The position numbers were made by a program, and so were the translations under genes. Shown in pieces: positions 1 to 9,328 of a stretch of DNA of 48,644 nt; the first letter of the stretch is position 1, and every line of letters starts with the position of its first letter. The stretch is taken from contig JAJEFO010000059.1 of NCBI GenBank assembly GCA_022820365.1, positions 1 to 48,644 of the forward strand. The letters run 5' to 3'. The stretch is from Silicimonas sp. Lineage in GTDB: Bacteria > Pseudomonadota > Alphaproteobacteria > Rhodobacterales > Rhodobacteraceae. A model generated the notes under the pieces. It worked only from the letters and a program-made list of their open reading frames with translations, was not told the origin of the DNA and searched no databases.

Positions 1-73
1 CCCGATGTCGAGGATCCACGAGCTGCTGCCCTGGAACTTCGACGCCGGCACAGGGAATCGCTGACCGCGGCCT

Positions 74-2095
74 TCAGCCCGGATCCAGGAACGAACCTGC
101 CGTCAACCCGAATCCCGGTATGGGATCAAAATGACGCTTACCCTGCAGAAGCTGCATCCCCTCGCGCGGCACGTCGAGGGCAACGATTGATTCTCCGGGC
201 GAGTACGTTCGCGGTTCCAGATACGCCTCGATGTCATGGATCAGCTGCTCGAACCTTGCCAGCCGCTCCAGGTGGCGCTCAAGATCGTCCACGACCCTGT
301 CCAGAAGCTGCTGCCGCCCGCTCCGCTCCTGTCCGAATTCGCGTCTCCAGTTCTCGATGATCATGTCCTCGCATTTCTCGAGCGCGCGGTCTTCGTCTGA
401 CTCCATGACCAGTTCCTGAAGGGCCTCTTTCGGGAGCTCGGACATGAGAGTGGACCTGAGACGATCCGATGCGCCGAAGATCACGACGGTGACGCCTTCC
501 GTGTTCGCGGCCCTGATGAATCGTGCCAGCGCATTGACTGCCGAAAAGTCGAATCCCGACACGTTTCGGAATCCGAGAAGCATGAATTGCGGGAAAGGAT
601 CATCTTTCAGGGAGAGCCTGAGTTCGTCAGCCATGCGGTACGCCGTGCCGAAGAACAGGTAGCCGCGAAGCTCGTGCGCCTGTGCGCGCTGTCCCTCGGC
701 AAGAAGTATGGCACGGTCCGGAATCGGGCGTGTCTTCCTGCTCTGGCGCTCCCTTAGCGTATACCGGTTCTCGATCATGTCCGTTCTGCTCAGGCTGATG
801 ACAAATATGGCCGACGTGAAAAGCATGCCGACCCCGACGCCTTCGAGAAATCCGAAAACCACGATCGTCAGGAAGACGACCGCTATGACCGCGAAATCGC
901 TGAAGACCAGCTTCCGCCGGCTCCTTACCAGCCATTCGTCGACCATTTGCATTCCGAGAAACAGGAGGACGCCGGCAATCAGGTGAACCGGAAACAGCTT
1001 CAGGAGCGCATCGCCTGTCAGCAGGGCAAAGCCCAGCGTGAGCGCCGTCACGAGTCCCGTGAGACGCGTCATGGCCCCGAACAGCGAGTTTCGTATGCTT
1101 GAAAGGGCGATCAGGCATCCCGGGGGTGCGCCGCCGAAGCCGGTGAGCGTGTTGGCCCAGCCTGCCGCCTTGAATTCATGGTTCCAGTCAAGATCGCAGT
1201 TGGCCGCAAGCTCAATCCCGCCGAGATTCATGACAACGCAAATCAGCGTCACCGCAACCAGTATCAGGATGTTGGGGATCTGCTGCGCCATCGCGTCCCA
1301 ATCGATGAACGCGAAATCCGAAATTCCGAAAGGAGGCCAAAGCCCACCGCCCGTCGCAACGGAAAACAGCAGCCCAGCTTCCCTGGCGTCGTCCGCCGAC
1401 ATTCCGAGCGCCGCGATCGTGACATGAAACAGGATTGAGGCCAGGACAAAGGCCGCAGGAAAGACATAGAACTTTCTCCAGATTCGCATCAGTGCAAAGA
1501 GACCCAGACCAAAGCCAACGCCGATGCCGGCGAACCGCAGGGCGTCAGCCTCCAGGCTGAAAAGGCCGTCAGGGTTCTTGATCGTGATACCCATCAACTC
1601 CAGCGCCAGGATGCATGCCAGGCCGCCGGTTCCCGCTATGAACCCGCCGGCCACCGGGTACGGAATGAAGCGAAAGAAGCTCGCGAGCCGGAAATGCCCG
1701 ATCGCCAGAAAGCAAATGCCGGTGACGGCGGTTCCGAGCAATGCCGCAGTGATGGCCGTCACGAATAGGGATTGGCCCTCCAGATCGATGGAGCCTGCAA
1801 TCACGACCATCATTACAACGGAAGGCATGGGCGCGCCTGCCATCGCGCCCGGCAAGCCGCTTGTCAGCGCGACCACCGTACCGATCACGCAGTAGCCGAA
1901 AAGCACGACTCCTGCTCCAACCGCGAAATGGTCCGAAAGCGGCCCGCTGAAAATCACGGCCGCCATGGAAACGCTGAAGACCAGGATCAGCACCGCCGAG
2001 ATCAACCCGCAGAACAAGGCGGGCACGGCCTTTTCCGACCGAACGTCGCGTGCGACCTCGGAAGCGAGTGAAGCTATTGCATTGGCTACTGCCAT
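74..2095 (-). CDS. SulP-type anion permease with STAS domain and short CNB-like tail
   Basis: An inner-membrane permease of the SulP/SLC26 family. The first ~430 residues are hydrophobic membrane spans. A STAS domain follows (about residues 470-575, with the GFDFSAVNAL segment matching the family's conserved STAS loop), then a charged linker. The last ~45 residues (YSPGESIV... GMQLL) resemble the opening strands of a cyclic-nucleotide-binding domain but stop at TGA, so that domain looks cut short. SulP proteins move inorganic anions such as sulfate or bicarbonate; the substrate here is unknown. I chose the ATG at 2095 (673 aa). An upstream ATG at 2176 is possible but would overlap the TRAP permease gene by 91 bp instead of 10. 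The gene is the third in the TAXI-TRAP operon. Family assignment is firm; substrate and the integrity of the C-terminus are not. Confidence 0.85.
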   Translation of the reverse strand: MAVANAIASLASEVARDVRSEKAVPALFCGLISAVLILVFSVSMAAVIFSGPLSDHFAVGAGVVLFGYCVIGTVVALTSGLPGAMAGAPMPSVVMMVVIAGSIDLEGQSLFVTAITAALLGTAVTGICFLAIGHFRLASFFRFIPYPVAGGFIAGTGGLACILALELMGITIKNPDGLFSLEADALRFAGIGVGFGLGLFALMRIWRKFYVFPAAFVLASILFHVTIAALGMSADDAREAGLLFSVATGGGLWPPFGISDFAFIDWDAMAQQIPNILILVAVTLICVVMNLGGIELAANCDLDWNHEFKAAGWANTLTGFGGAPPGCLIALSSIRNSLFGAMTRLTGLVTALTLGFALLTGDALLKLFPVHLIAGVLLFLGMQMVDEWLVRSRRKLVFSDFAVIAVVFLTIVVFGFLEGVGVGMLFTSAIFVISLSRTDMIENRYTLRERQSRKTRPIPDRAILLAEGQRAQAHELRGYLFFGTAYRMADELRLSLKDDPFPQFMLLGFRNVSGFDFSAVNALARFIRAANTEGVTVVIFGASDRLRSTLMSELPKEALQELVMESDEDRALEKCEDMIIENWRREFGQERSGRQQLLDRVVDDLERHLERLARFEQLIHDIEAYLEPRTYSPGESIVALDVPREGMQLLQGKRHFDPIPGFGLTAGSFLDPG

Positions 2096-4002
2096 CGGTC
2101 GGATTCGCTCGTTCCGTTTCGTGCCCGCACTTGCCACGGCATTCTCAGCAGCAGCGGGGCAATTCCGATCATGCACAGCGCTGCACCGATGGCGAGCGTG
2201 AAAGTTCCGTCAAGTGGCGGGACCGACAGCAGGATGCCGCCAACGACCAGGCAGGCCTTCGCGGCGAAGGCGGAAACGGTCGGGTTTCGCGTGCCGGTCA
2301 GCCCCAGCGACACTGCCGCAAGACCGATGAACGTCAGCGTCGATACGGCAAGAATCTCCAGGGCGCTCCCCCGCATCAAAAGCTGTGGGCGGAAAATGAA
2401 GGCGAACGGAACAAGGTATTTCGGCATGCCGAGCGCGGCTGCCAGCCAGCCGGTGGTCCAGTAGTTGCTCTTCGCGATGGATGCTGCGGCATAGGCGGCC
2501 AATGCGACGGGCGGAGTGATCATTGCCGCGAGCGCGGCATAGAAGACGAACAGGTGGGCATCCAGAAGCTCCACGCCGAGCTGCACGATCGCGTGGCTGA
2601 TCAACAGGGCCACCAACATGTATGCGAGGCTGGAAGGGATGCCGAGGCCTAGAACGATGCATGCCAGGAACGAGCAGATAAGCAGCAGCGGCAGGTTTCC
2701 GGTGGACCATTCTATCATGAGGGCAGGAAGCTTCGTTCCAAGTCCCGTCAGCAATACGGTGCCGGCAATGATTCCGAGCGCAAGGCAGGCAATGGCGACG
2801 TCGATCAATTCCCGCCCGCTGTCGACCAACGCCTGATACAGCTTTCGTGGCGTAATGCGCACGCGCCAGGGAAGACTGGCCGTCAGGCATGCAGCCATTG
2901 CGATCATCACGGACGTTTGCAGCGGATTTCGATTTGCCAGCAGGTACACCAGGACACCAAGCGCGCATAGGAACGTGACGAGACCGGGATGCAGCAAGGC
3001 GTCCCTGACGGAAGGTTGGTCCTGGTCGGTCCCTGCGACGTGCGGCTCGCTTGACGCCTCCATGTGGCGAATCCGCAGCCAGACAGCAAAGCCGAGGACC
3101 AGAAAGTAGAGCGTTGCAGGGATCAGCGCAGCCACGATGACGTCCACGTAGGCAACATCAAGAAGCACGATCATCAGGAACACGGCGAATCCCATCACCG
3201 GTGGCATGATCTGGCCGCCGCTCGATGCCGCCGCCTCGATCGCCGCGGCGAGTTCCCTGCGAATCCCGACGCGCCTCATGAGCGGGATGGTCATGTTGCC
3301 GGAGATGTAGACGTTGCCCATCGTGCTGCCCGACACCGTGCCGACAAGCGCGCTCGACATGACGGCCATCAAGGGCGGGCCGGTGCGCCCGGTTCCGAAC
3401 AGCGCACGGGACAGGCCCATCACAAAGTCCATCGCGCCAACCTGCTGAAGCACTTTCCCGAGAATGAGAAACAGTGCCATGTACTTGAGGCAGGCGCTCA
3501 TGGCGAAACCCATGATCCCGGCATCGTTCAGGTACAGGAACGAGATGATCCGCTCGAGGCTGAATCCCCTGTGGCCGCCCAGCCAGACAGGGAGATGCTG
3601 GCCGAAAAACAGGTACAGGAGGAAAATTGCCGTCACCGTCGCCAGACCGCTTCCGAGGCAAGCCTTCACAGCGACCAGGATCAGGTAAACACCTGCGATT
3701 CCGATCATGATGTCGGTGCTGTTCGGGATTCCCTCGCGATAGGGCAGTTCATGCGCATTGAGAATGACGTAGCCGAATACCACGAATCCAAGCAGCAAAT
3801 GGGCAATCTGGAAGGCGCCGCCCAATCGATTGCGCGGCTGCATCGAAACGAAGAACGCCGAAACCGCAAGCAATGCCAGCAATGCGCGCTCAAGCAGGGG
3901 AAAGCCGGGATACCAGTAGTTGTACAGGGCATAAAGCGGAACTGCCAGGAACAGAAGTGTCCGGGCCAGTTCCTGCGCTGTTTCCGAAACCCGGCCAAAC
4001 AT
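2086..4002 (-). CDS. TRAP transporter fused permease subunit (TAXI type, DctQM fusion)
   Basis: A 638-residue polytopic membrane protein. The N-terminal ~150 residues hold about four spans (the small DctQ-like part) and the remainder is the large DctM-like permease, the fused arrangement typical of TRAP-TAXI systems. Glycine-rich membrane stretches such as GTVSGSTMGNVYISG and MPPVMGFAVF are characteristic of the large subunit. The protein would import a carboxylate-type solute by sodium or proton symport with the TAXI binding protein encoded 35 bp upstream. The downstream SulP gene overlaps its stop by 10 bp, so the three genes form one transcription unit. No truncation is seen. The ligand cannot be read from sequence. 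Confidence 0.92.
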   Translation of the reverse strand: MFGRVSETAQELARTLLFLAVPLYALYNYWYPGFPLLERALLALLAVSAFFVSMQPRNRLGGAFQIAHLLLGFVVFGYVILNAHELPYREGIPNSTDIMIGIAGVYLILVAVKACLGSGLATVTAIFLLYLFFGQHLPVWLGGHRGFSLERIISFLYLNDAGIMGFAMSACLKYMALFLILGKVLQQVGAMDFVMGLSRALFGTGRTGPPLMAVMSSALVGTVSGSTMGNVYISGNMTIPLMRRVGIRRELAAAIEAAASSGGQIMPPVMGFAVFLMIVLLDVAYVDVIVAALIPATLYFLVLGFAVWLRIRHMEASSEPHVAGTDQDQPSVRDALLHPGLVTFLCALGVLVYLLANRNPLQTSVMIAMAACLTASLPWRVRITPRKLYQALVDSGRELIDVAIACLALGIIAGTVLLTGLGTKLPALMIEWSTGNLPLLLICSFLACIVLGLGIPSSLAYMLVALLISHAIVQLGVELLDAHLFVFYAALAAMITPPVALAAYAAASIAKSNYWTTGWLAAALGMPKYLVPFAFIFRPQLLMRGSALEILAVSTLTFIGLAAVSLGLTGTRNPTVSAFAAKACLVVGGILLSVPPLDGTFTLAIGAALCMIGIAPLLLRMPWQVRARNGTSESDRWQ

Positions 4003-4037
4003 GGCTGTTCGCGCCCGCTATCGCTGGAGGGGTCCCC

Positions 4038-5081
4038 CTATTCGGAATTCCAGAGGCCAACCTCCTTCCAGTACCTGATTGCACCAGGATGGTAGGGAAA
4101 CGGGTCGGACGATGACGTGAACACGGCCGGGTTCTCGACGGCTGCCTGAACGGCGGGCAGGAGAAGAACAACCTGTTCAATGTTCTCGTGCAAGGTCTTG
4201 ACGATTTCATAGGCCGTGTCGTCCGGAAGTTCGTCCGTCGTGGCCAGGGCGGACATGGTCAGGCTGGGGCCATAGTTCTCAAAGTCCAGTCCCGGCAGCG
4301 AACCCGGCGCAAAGGCGAACACCGTGAATCCGGCCTCTTCCAGCGCCGCCTTGTCAGTCTTGGCCCAGACCGCCTGGTTTGCGCTGGCATACTCCTCGAT
4401 GATGGCAGCCAGCTTGGTGCCGACCGTCCACGCGAGGGCTGCATCAATTCGCCCCTCAGCGAGAAACCTGTACCTGTCCTGCGACGAAAGCGGAACCTCC
4501 TCCACGTCGTCAATCCATGCGACCCCCTGGCTCCTCCAGAACGGTTCGTGCAGGGCTGAAGTCCTGATGCTCGAACCCAAGCCGACGCGCTTGCCCTTGA
4601 TGTCTTCGAAATTCTCGATTTCGGCCCCTGGCCGCGCGATCAGGTGCCCGATGATGTGAACAAATCCCATCAGGGTTCGGATCTCCTTGTAGGGCTCTTC
4701 ACCAGCCTCGAGATTGCGGCCATGCCATGCATTTCTCATGGCAGAACCCGTAACGCTGGCAAATCCGAGTTCTGCCTCGCCACGCCGCATCATCCGCGAG
4801 TTTTCGATACTGCCACCGGTTACCGCGACTTCGAACCGGCCCTCGGGAAACTTCTCGGAAAACACTTGCTGCATTGCAGTTCCGAGGATGTGGGGTGTCG
4901 ACCCGGCGGAAGCCGTTCCGACGGTGAACCCTTCGAGCGCATTTGCGGGTGACTGCGTCGCACCCACCACCAAGACGAGCAGTGCTGCCGCAATTTGCTT
5001 GGTCTTCGCATTGCGGCAAATTCGGGCGCAAATCCAGAGTGGTCCCGTCAAGCCGGCACGATTATCGCATGTTGAAGTCAT
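4038..5081 (-). CDS. TAXI family TRAP solute-binding protein
   Basis: A 347-residue periplasmic binding protein. After a long basic N-terminal region comes a hydrophobic segment (IAAALLVLVVGAT) and a likely signal cleavage near residue 48. The mature start, FTVGTASAGSTPHILG, and the following GGSIENSRMMRRGEAELGF are typical of the TAXI (TRAP-associated extracytoplasmic immunogenic) family. It should capture the ligand for the fused permease encoded just downstream. The start at 5081 has a good ribosome site (GGAGAGG, about 6 bases upstream). It is the first gene of the operon. Known TAXI ligands include glutamate- and dicarboxylate-like compounds; which applies here is unknown. Confidence 0.92.
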   Translation of the reverse strand: MTSTCDNRAGLTGPLWICARICRNAKTKQIAAALLVLVVGATQSPANALEGFTVGTASAGSTPHILGTAMQQVFSEKFPEGRFEVAVTGGSIENSRMMRRGEAELGFASVTGSAMRNAWHGRNLEAGEEPYKEIRTLMGFVHIIGHLIARPGAEIENFEDIKGKRVGLGSSIRTSALHEPFWRSQGVAWIDDVEEVPLSSQDRYRFLAEGRIDAALAWTVGTKLAAIIEEYASANQAVWAKTDKAALEEAGFTVFAFAPGSLPGLDFENYGPSLTMSALATTDELPDDTAYEIVKTLHENIEQVVLLLPAVQAAVENPAVFTSSSDPFPYHPGAIRYWKEVGLWNSE

Positions 5082-5209
5082 TCGTTTCCTCTCCTTCGAG
5101 TGTCCGACCCAGGAAAAGGCGCGCGCGCCGGGAGCATGTGGCTTGCGCCGAGGATACAGCTCCGGAAGTGCAGCTACTTTGCGCTAGTCTCCCGAATCTC
5201 AAGTTCGCA

Positions 5210-5636
5210 TCAATTCTCTTCGTTCATGCCGAACGCGTTCGCCGTGAGGCAAAACCTCCTGACGGACGCAAGGATCTCGTCGGCGGACTCGACCCACTTG
5301 TAGGGGTTCGGCTTCTCGTTCTTCGGCATCGTGGTCAACGTCCGTTCTACCGCCTCCTCCACCTTGTCGTCCGTCACGTTGCGGGGACGTCCGGACCGGT
5401 ACTCGTTCGAGAGGCTCTCGACGCGCATCTCGGCGAATCGCCTGCACCACTTGCCGACCGCGTGCTCGTGCACGCCGGTGTCCGACGATCTCCCTGCTTC
5501 GGAGACCCTCGGCGCAGAGAAGGATGATCCTGCAGCGGTCGGACAGCGACCTCGGCGCCCCGTGCTCTAGGGCAAGCGCATCTAGGAACTCGAGTTCCTT
5601 GTCGCTCAGCACCACTTCAACCGCCTTGCCTCTCAT
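5210..5636 (-). pseudogene. IS630-family transposase remnant, internally deleted and frameshifted
   Basis: The reading frame from 5636 (MRGKAVEVVLSDKE...) matches the N-terminal helix-turn-helix of IS630 transposases up to about 5483. The family pattern then continues in another frame (VHEHAVGKWCRRF, SGRPRNVTDD). A single extra G near 5482 would explain the shift. After TLTTMPK the sequence jumps directly to the family's C-terminal end (KPNPYKWVESADEILASV, stop at 5210). The whole DDE catalytic core, some 200 residues, is therefore missing. The product cannot be active. It lies just outside the TRAP operon promoter. Imperfect end repeats may exist near 5170 and 5680 but I could not define them. 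Confidence 0.75.
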
Positions 5637-5689
5637 CGAGCCGCTTCCCGCTGGTGTAATTTGCCGCTTTGGTAGCAACTATCGCTAAA

Positions 5690-7138
5690 GAAGACTAGAT
5701 TGAACAGTCAGTCAAGATACGACATAGCGCAAAGGCTAACGTTGACACGCGAAACGGTGAAATGTGGGGCTTTCGGGATAGACTTAACATTCATTCCAAA
5801 ACGATGATCCAGGATTCGCCAACGCGCAACCGAGAATCCGGCGGCTCCGGCTGCAGTGGTGCCGTGAGCCCGGCAAACAGGATCGACATGGACGACCAAT
5901 GGCATTTCCCTAAGGTGGGGCAGCATTTCCGGGAGGCTTCGCCCCTGTCGGGTGCGGATCGGATTGAGACTGCGCGGCTTGGTTTTGACGGGCGAAGACC
6001 GACCGGACGGTGATTTGGGCGTACAAGGACCCGGAGCCGCAGTACGGCTCCTCGACGGGAATGTTCTTCCGCGGACGGCAGCGGTCCCGGCCAGGCGAAA
6101 GCGACGGACCGTGACGACCTTCACGATCGTGGAGTCAGAAATTGGGGAGACGGGGGCGCCGGTCCGCACCGCCCGCGCGCGGCTTTCGCAGGGCGTCCCG
6201 CAAGCATCGAACCTGTCGCCAGACCCGGACCCGATGCGGAAGGATTCAAAGGGCTTCAGCACGGATCTGGCGTCATGCCTCTCAATTGCGACTGCAGCTG
6301 TGCTGCCGGCAGTGATCTCTTCACTTGTCTCGCTCACGTGCGCCAGGAAATCAGCAGGCTTTTGACCAACCCGATGGCAACTCCAACAAAGACCCCTGGC
6401 GGCGACAGGATCACGGACCATGCGGCATCCCTCAAATCGATTTTTTATTTGCCCGACGGTCGCATTTGCTGCCCCTGAGCGATCTCGTTCCAAGCCGTGC
6501 GGCCTCCCCCGTCTGATGTGGTGGTCAACCGGGAAGTGCCGCGACTGGGGAGACCACTCAACCTATTGGTCAAGCTCTGAGAGTGTCCGCGCGTGAAAAC
6601 GGTCATGACGTCCGCGTGCAATGGTTTAGTTGTCTTGGTCATCGAGGATCCAATTCAGGCGCTGTGCTGGTTTACCGGTCGCTGAGTTGACGATGCGACG
6701 CCCTGCTGAAAGCGATGTCGTGTTCCGTTGCATTGGCAGGTTCAGCACACTAAGCGGAGCGGTGACGCCTAAGTGACTGGCGACCTTGCAAGATCGATGC
6801 TCAAATCCTGGATCTTCTGCGATGGAATGGACTTTTCGTCGCTGCACTGGGTCGACGAAATTCTTGCGCATCTTCCCATTAGGAAAGGGCGTCGCTGAAT
6901 TCTGCAGTGCCTGTCATTGCCCCTTCAGCCATTGCGATGCAGGCGCTTCGGCACCGTTCGGGATGCGGGCGGTCGGCGAGCCGACAGTGAACCGAAGAAA
7001 GAACTCCGGCGGACGATGAGGCCTAAACCTTCCTCGGTACATCGCGGCAATGCCTTAAGCGCAACGTGAACTGCATGCGTGCCGCACCAACTGACGCCGG
7101 CGAGGCGCGGCCTTGTCAGGTCCTGGCGCCCTTGCTGG
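5690..7138. other. Long intergenic stretch without a supportable gene
   Basis: About 1.45 kb between the IS630 remnant and the TetR gene. Open frames exist on both strands, including a 261-codon minus frame at 5708-6493 that would start at TTG, but none shows a ribosome site, recognisable motif or natural amino-acid balance; all are rich in Arg, Ser and Pro as expected for shadow frames. Given the element remnants on both sides this is probably decayed insertion debris. I see no RNA gene or CRISPR-like repeat. Confidence 0.5.
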
Positions 7139-7777
7139 TCATGCATTGGTGTCAGTGCTTGAATTCGGGGGCCCAACTTTGACTGAGGGTGGAGACATCA
7201 GTGCGCCCGCCTGTGCGGCAACACTGCTCAGCAATTCTTCATCGGGACGCGAGCGCGCCAGCACACGCAGGCCAAGGAACAGGCTAAGCAAGGAACTGGC
7301 TGCCTCACGGGGAGAATGGATGGGGTCGATTTCGCCCGCCTGCTGACCTCGCACAACAAAGTCGAGCAGCAACTCCTCCAAACCGGTCAGGGAATTGTGG
7401 ATACGGGCCGCGACCTTCTCGTCGTGCGGAGCCACCTCAAGCGCGGTATTGACGGTCAGGCAGCCGTCGCGAATGCCATCTTCCGACACCTCGGATGCGA
7501 TCCTGCCGAATAGGTCCAGAACCGCCTTTCTCGGCGAAGGACCGGCCAGCATAGGCTCAAGAACGTCTTCTTGCATTTTTGCTTCGTAATGATCGAGGAC
7601 CTGCAGGAACAGCTGGCACTTGCTGCCGAAGCGGTTGTAGATGCTCTGCCGAGGCAGTTCCATTGCGGCTTCCAGATCGTGGATCGAAGTGGCAGCATAA
7701 CCGTGGCGCCAGAATTGTCGCATTGCAGCATCCAGCGCAGCTTCAACATTGATGCGATGGCTTCGCGGCTTGCTCAC
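7139..7777 (-). CDS. TetR/AcrR family transcriptional regulator
   Basis: The N-terminal region (AALDAAMRQFWRHGYAATSIHDLEAAMELPRQSIYNRFGSK, positions ~11-52) is the TetR DNA-binding helix-turn-helix with its usual YNRFGSK ending. The rest is a helical ligand domain of ordinary length, with DGCLTVNTALE as in the YxaF/AcrR-like C-terminal domain. I favour a GTG start at 7777, giving 212 residues just ahead of the HTH; the frame stays open upstream to 8062 and ATG codons at 7861 and 7882 are possible, so the start is uncertain. The gene stands alone between element remnants with no obvious target gene beside it. Whether it binds the palindrome at 48331-48350 cannot be judged from sequence. Confidence 0.85.
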   Translation of the reverse strand: MSKPRSHRINVEAALDAAMRQFWRHGYAATSIHDLEAAMELPRQSIYNRFGSKCQLFLQVLDHYEAKMQEDVLEPMLAGPSPRKAVLDLFGRIASEVSEDGIRDGCLTVNTALEVAPHDEKVAARIHNSLTGLEELLLDFVVRGQQAGEIDPIHSPREAASSLLSLFLGLRVLARSRPDEELLSSVAAQAGALMSPPSVKVGPPNSSTDTNA

Positions 7778-8297
7778 TTCTTGCCGTAACGGGGTTTTTG
7801 ACCCGACTATCGCTCCAGTCACAAGCGGGGAATTCGTTGTTCTTCTCAACTCAATAGGCATATTGTCAGGCTCTTCTGCCATGTAACCAAGGGCATCCGC
7901 AAAGTCTTGTCTCAAAGGAAAGTTCAGGCATCTGGCGACTCCTCGCATTGGTCCAAACGGGCCAGGAACGAAAGGATCCCTGCCGTCGGGCGCCGCTGTC
8001 ATCTCAACTGGTCCGGTCCCGGCCACGCTACTCTCGCGAACACTCGCCGGACGTGCCCCCACATTATTGCCGAATGCTACTTGACGTCCATTATGCGTGC
8101 GTGTGAACTGTGTGTGATTTCAAGCCAATTGCGTATGTATTGCGTGTCTCATTGGCACATACAGCGCGAACACTGTCCCACCTCGCCCGAACAGGCGGCC
8201 GTGAACCCACGGGCTGATTCGGCCAATCCGGAAACGGGGCGACCGGCGATATACGGTCCGGGCTACCCGCGACACAAGCACTGGGCATGTCCATTCT
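7778..8297. other. Region between TetR gene and Tn3 end, no gene recognised
   Basis: Holds the presumed promoter of the TetR gene, including a TG-rich stretch near 8090-8150. The TetR frame remains open to 8062 but the added residues resemble no TetR extension that I know. No other coding or RNA feature could be supported. Confidence 0.4.
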
Positions 8298-8335
8298 GGG
8301 ATCGGTTTCGGTAGGGAGCAGAATCCTACGCTAAG
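8298..8335 (+). repeat. Tn3-family terminal inverted repeat (one end)
   Basis: A 38-bp segment that begins GGGATCGG and ends TCCTACGCTAAG. Length, the G-rich outer end and the TAAG inner end are hallmarks of Tn3-family inverted repeats, and the sequence is close to what I remember of the Tn5393/Tn163 branch. It lies about 10 bp beyond the end of a Tn3 transposase C-terminal fragment, exactly where an intact Tn3 element has its repeat. The element body would extend to the right. No partner repeat was found in the window. Confidence 0.7.
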
Positions 8336-8344
8336 ACCGTGAGG

Positions 8345-8490
8345 CCATGACATTAGGCCATCTGTATTTTTCGGGTAAGGATAATATGTCCCCATCCGAG
8401 CAGCGAGACGTGACGGAGCAAGGCCTCCGGCGTCTCGAGGCCGGCGCGCTTGCGTTTTTGGACGGCACGTCCGAGCCGGTCCGTGTTCCA
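8345..8490 (-). pseudogene. Tn3-family transposase (TnpA) C-terminal remnant
   Basis: In the minus frame ending at 8353 the segment WNTDRLGRAVQ ... TPEALLRHVSLLGWGHIILT matches the conserved end of Tn3 transposases (family pattern WNTVYL-RAV ... LSPLGWEHINLTGDYxW). A frameshift near 8372 moves the last residues (YRWPN) to a neighbouring frame. Only about 48 of roughly 1000 residues remain. On its upstream side it joins directly an IS630 N-terminus. It is a dead fragment and marks one end of a lost transposon. Confidence 0.75.
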
Positions 8491-8573
8491 GCGGCGACTG
8501 CGCGGCAGGTTGCGCCGGCCTGCATGGCCGCAATGACGCGCATTCGAAGATCGGTGGAGTAGGCTCTGGGCAT
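8491..8573 (-). pseudogene. IS630-family transposase N-terminal remnant
   Basis: The 28 codons from the ATG at 8573 (MPRAYSTDLRMRVIAAMQ, then CRAVAA) are the standard opening of a second subgroup of IS630 transposases. Homology ends abruptly at 8490, where Tn3 transposase sequence begins in a different frame. This subgroup differs from the remnant at 5210-5636, so two separate IS630 insertions left traces here. Confidence 0.7.
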
Positions 8574-8910
8574 TTCGGGGGTCTCCTGATTGCGATACAC
8601 GCATCGGATCAGACCTCCGCCCGAACGGGAATCCCCAATGATTCCAACTAGGTCGGACAGGATCTAGTGCCGGCATGGTCGAGGCCGCTGCAGAGCCGGG
8701 CCCATGACCTTCAGGAATTGGACCGCACCATTTTCCCGCCGCGACGAGCCGGGACCGTTGCAATTCGAGTCCCTCCCGAAATCAGCCACCGTGCTGATGA
8801 CAAGGGATCTTGCGAGAAATTTGAAATGACGATCCGGCAAAGCAGGGAAAGTCTTGCCGTGTCCCGCAGGCAACAACGGGGACCGATACTGCCCATGCAG
8901 TTGCGCCGCC
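8574..8910. other. Intergenic region, no gene recognised
   Basis: About 340 bp between the chimeric transposon scar and the MoaD-like gene. Short frames on both strands show no known motif. It may contain further element debris and the terminator region of the molybdenum hydroxylase operon; no clear hairpin with a T-run was found. Confidence 0.4.
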
Positions 8911-9171
8911 TCACCCGCCCTTGATGCGCTGGAGCAGGTAGATCTCGTTGTCTTCCCTGACTGGCTGGGTCAGGCCCTGGGCATATATCTTGCCGTCGAT
9001 CGAGACGGACACACCGGCCTCAATGGGTTCCTCAAGGGCGGGAATCTCGGCAACCAGGGCATCGAGCATCTGCCCGACCGTCGCAGCCCGGACCTGGATG
9101 ACCTCCCGACCACCTGCAAGGCTGCGAAGCCCGGACCAGAGGTGGACCGTCACGAGTGGGCGATAGCTCAT
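8911..9171 (-). CDS. MoaD/ThiS-family ubiquitin-like sulfur carrier
   Basis: An 86-residue protein ending in Gly-Gly. The fold pattern (VTVHLWSGLRSLAGG, then TVGQMLDALVAEIP, then DNEIYLLQRIKGG) is that of MoaD-like beta-grasp sulfur carriers, whose C-terminal glycine is adenylated and thiocarboxylated. The start at 9171 gives the family's usual length. It is the last gene downstream of a molybdenum hydroxylase operon, about 157 bp after the large subunit, which suggests a role in making or sulfurating the cofactor of that enzyme. A housekeeping MoaD may exist elsewhere, so a dedicated role is inference. Confidence 0.8.
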   Translation of the reverse strand: MSYRPLVTVHLWSGLRSLAGGREVIQVRAATVGQMLDALVAEIPALEEPIEAGVSVSIDGKIYAQGLTQPVREDNEIYLLQRIKGG

Positions 9172-9328
9172 GACTCCGCCTGCGAGCGAAATGCCTGACC
9201 CTGCCCGGACGCGACAAAACGACACAAGCGAATCGGGCATACCTCTGGCCCCGTCGGCACGCTGTCGAGCGCGCGGACACTCAGCGTCGGGAACTCTCCG
9301 GTCCAGCCCCAGACGCGAGGTCGGCGGA

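Noticed and set aside
5708-6493. 261-codon minus-strand open frame in the gene-poor patch
   Set aside because: Starts at TTG, has no ribosome site, and its Arg/Ser/Pro-rich composition without motifs is that of a shadow frame in GC-rich DNA.
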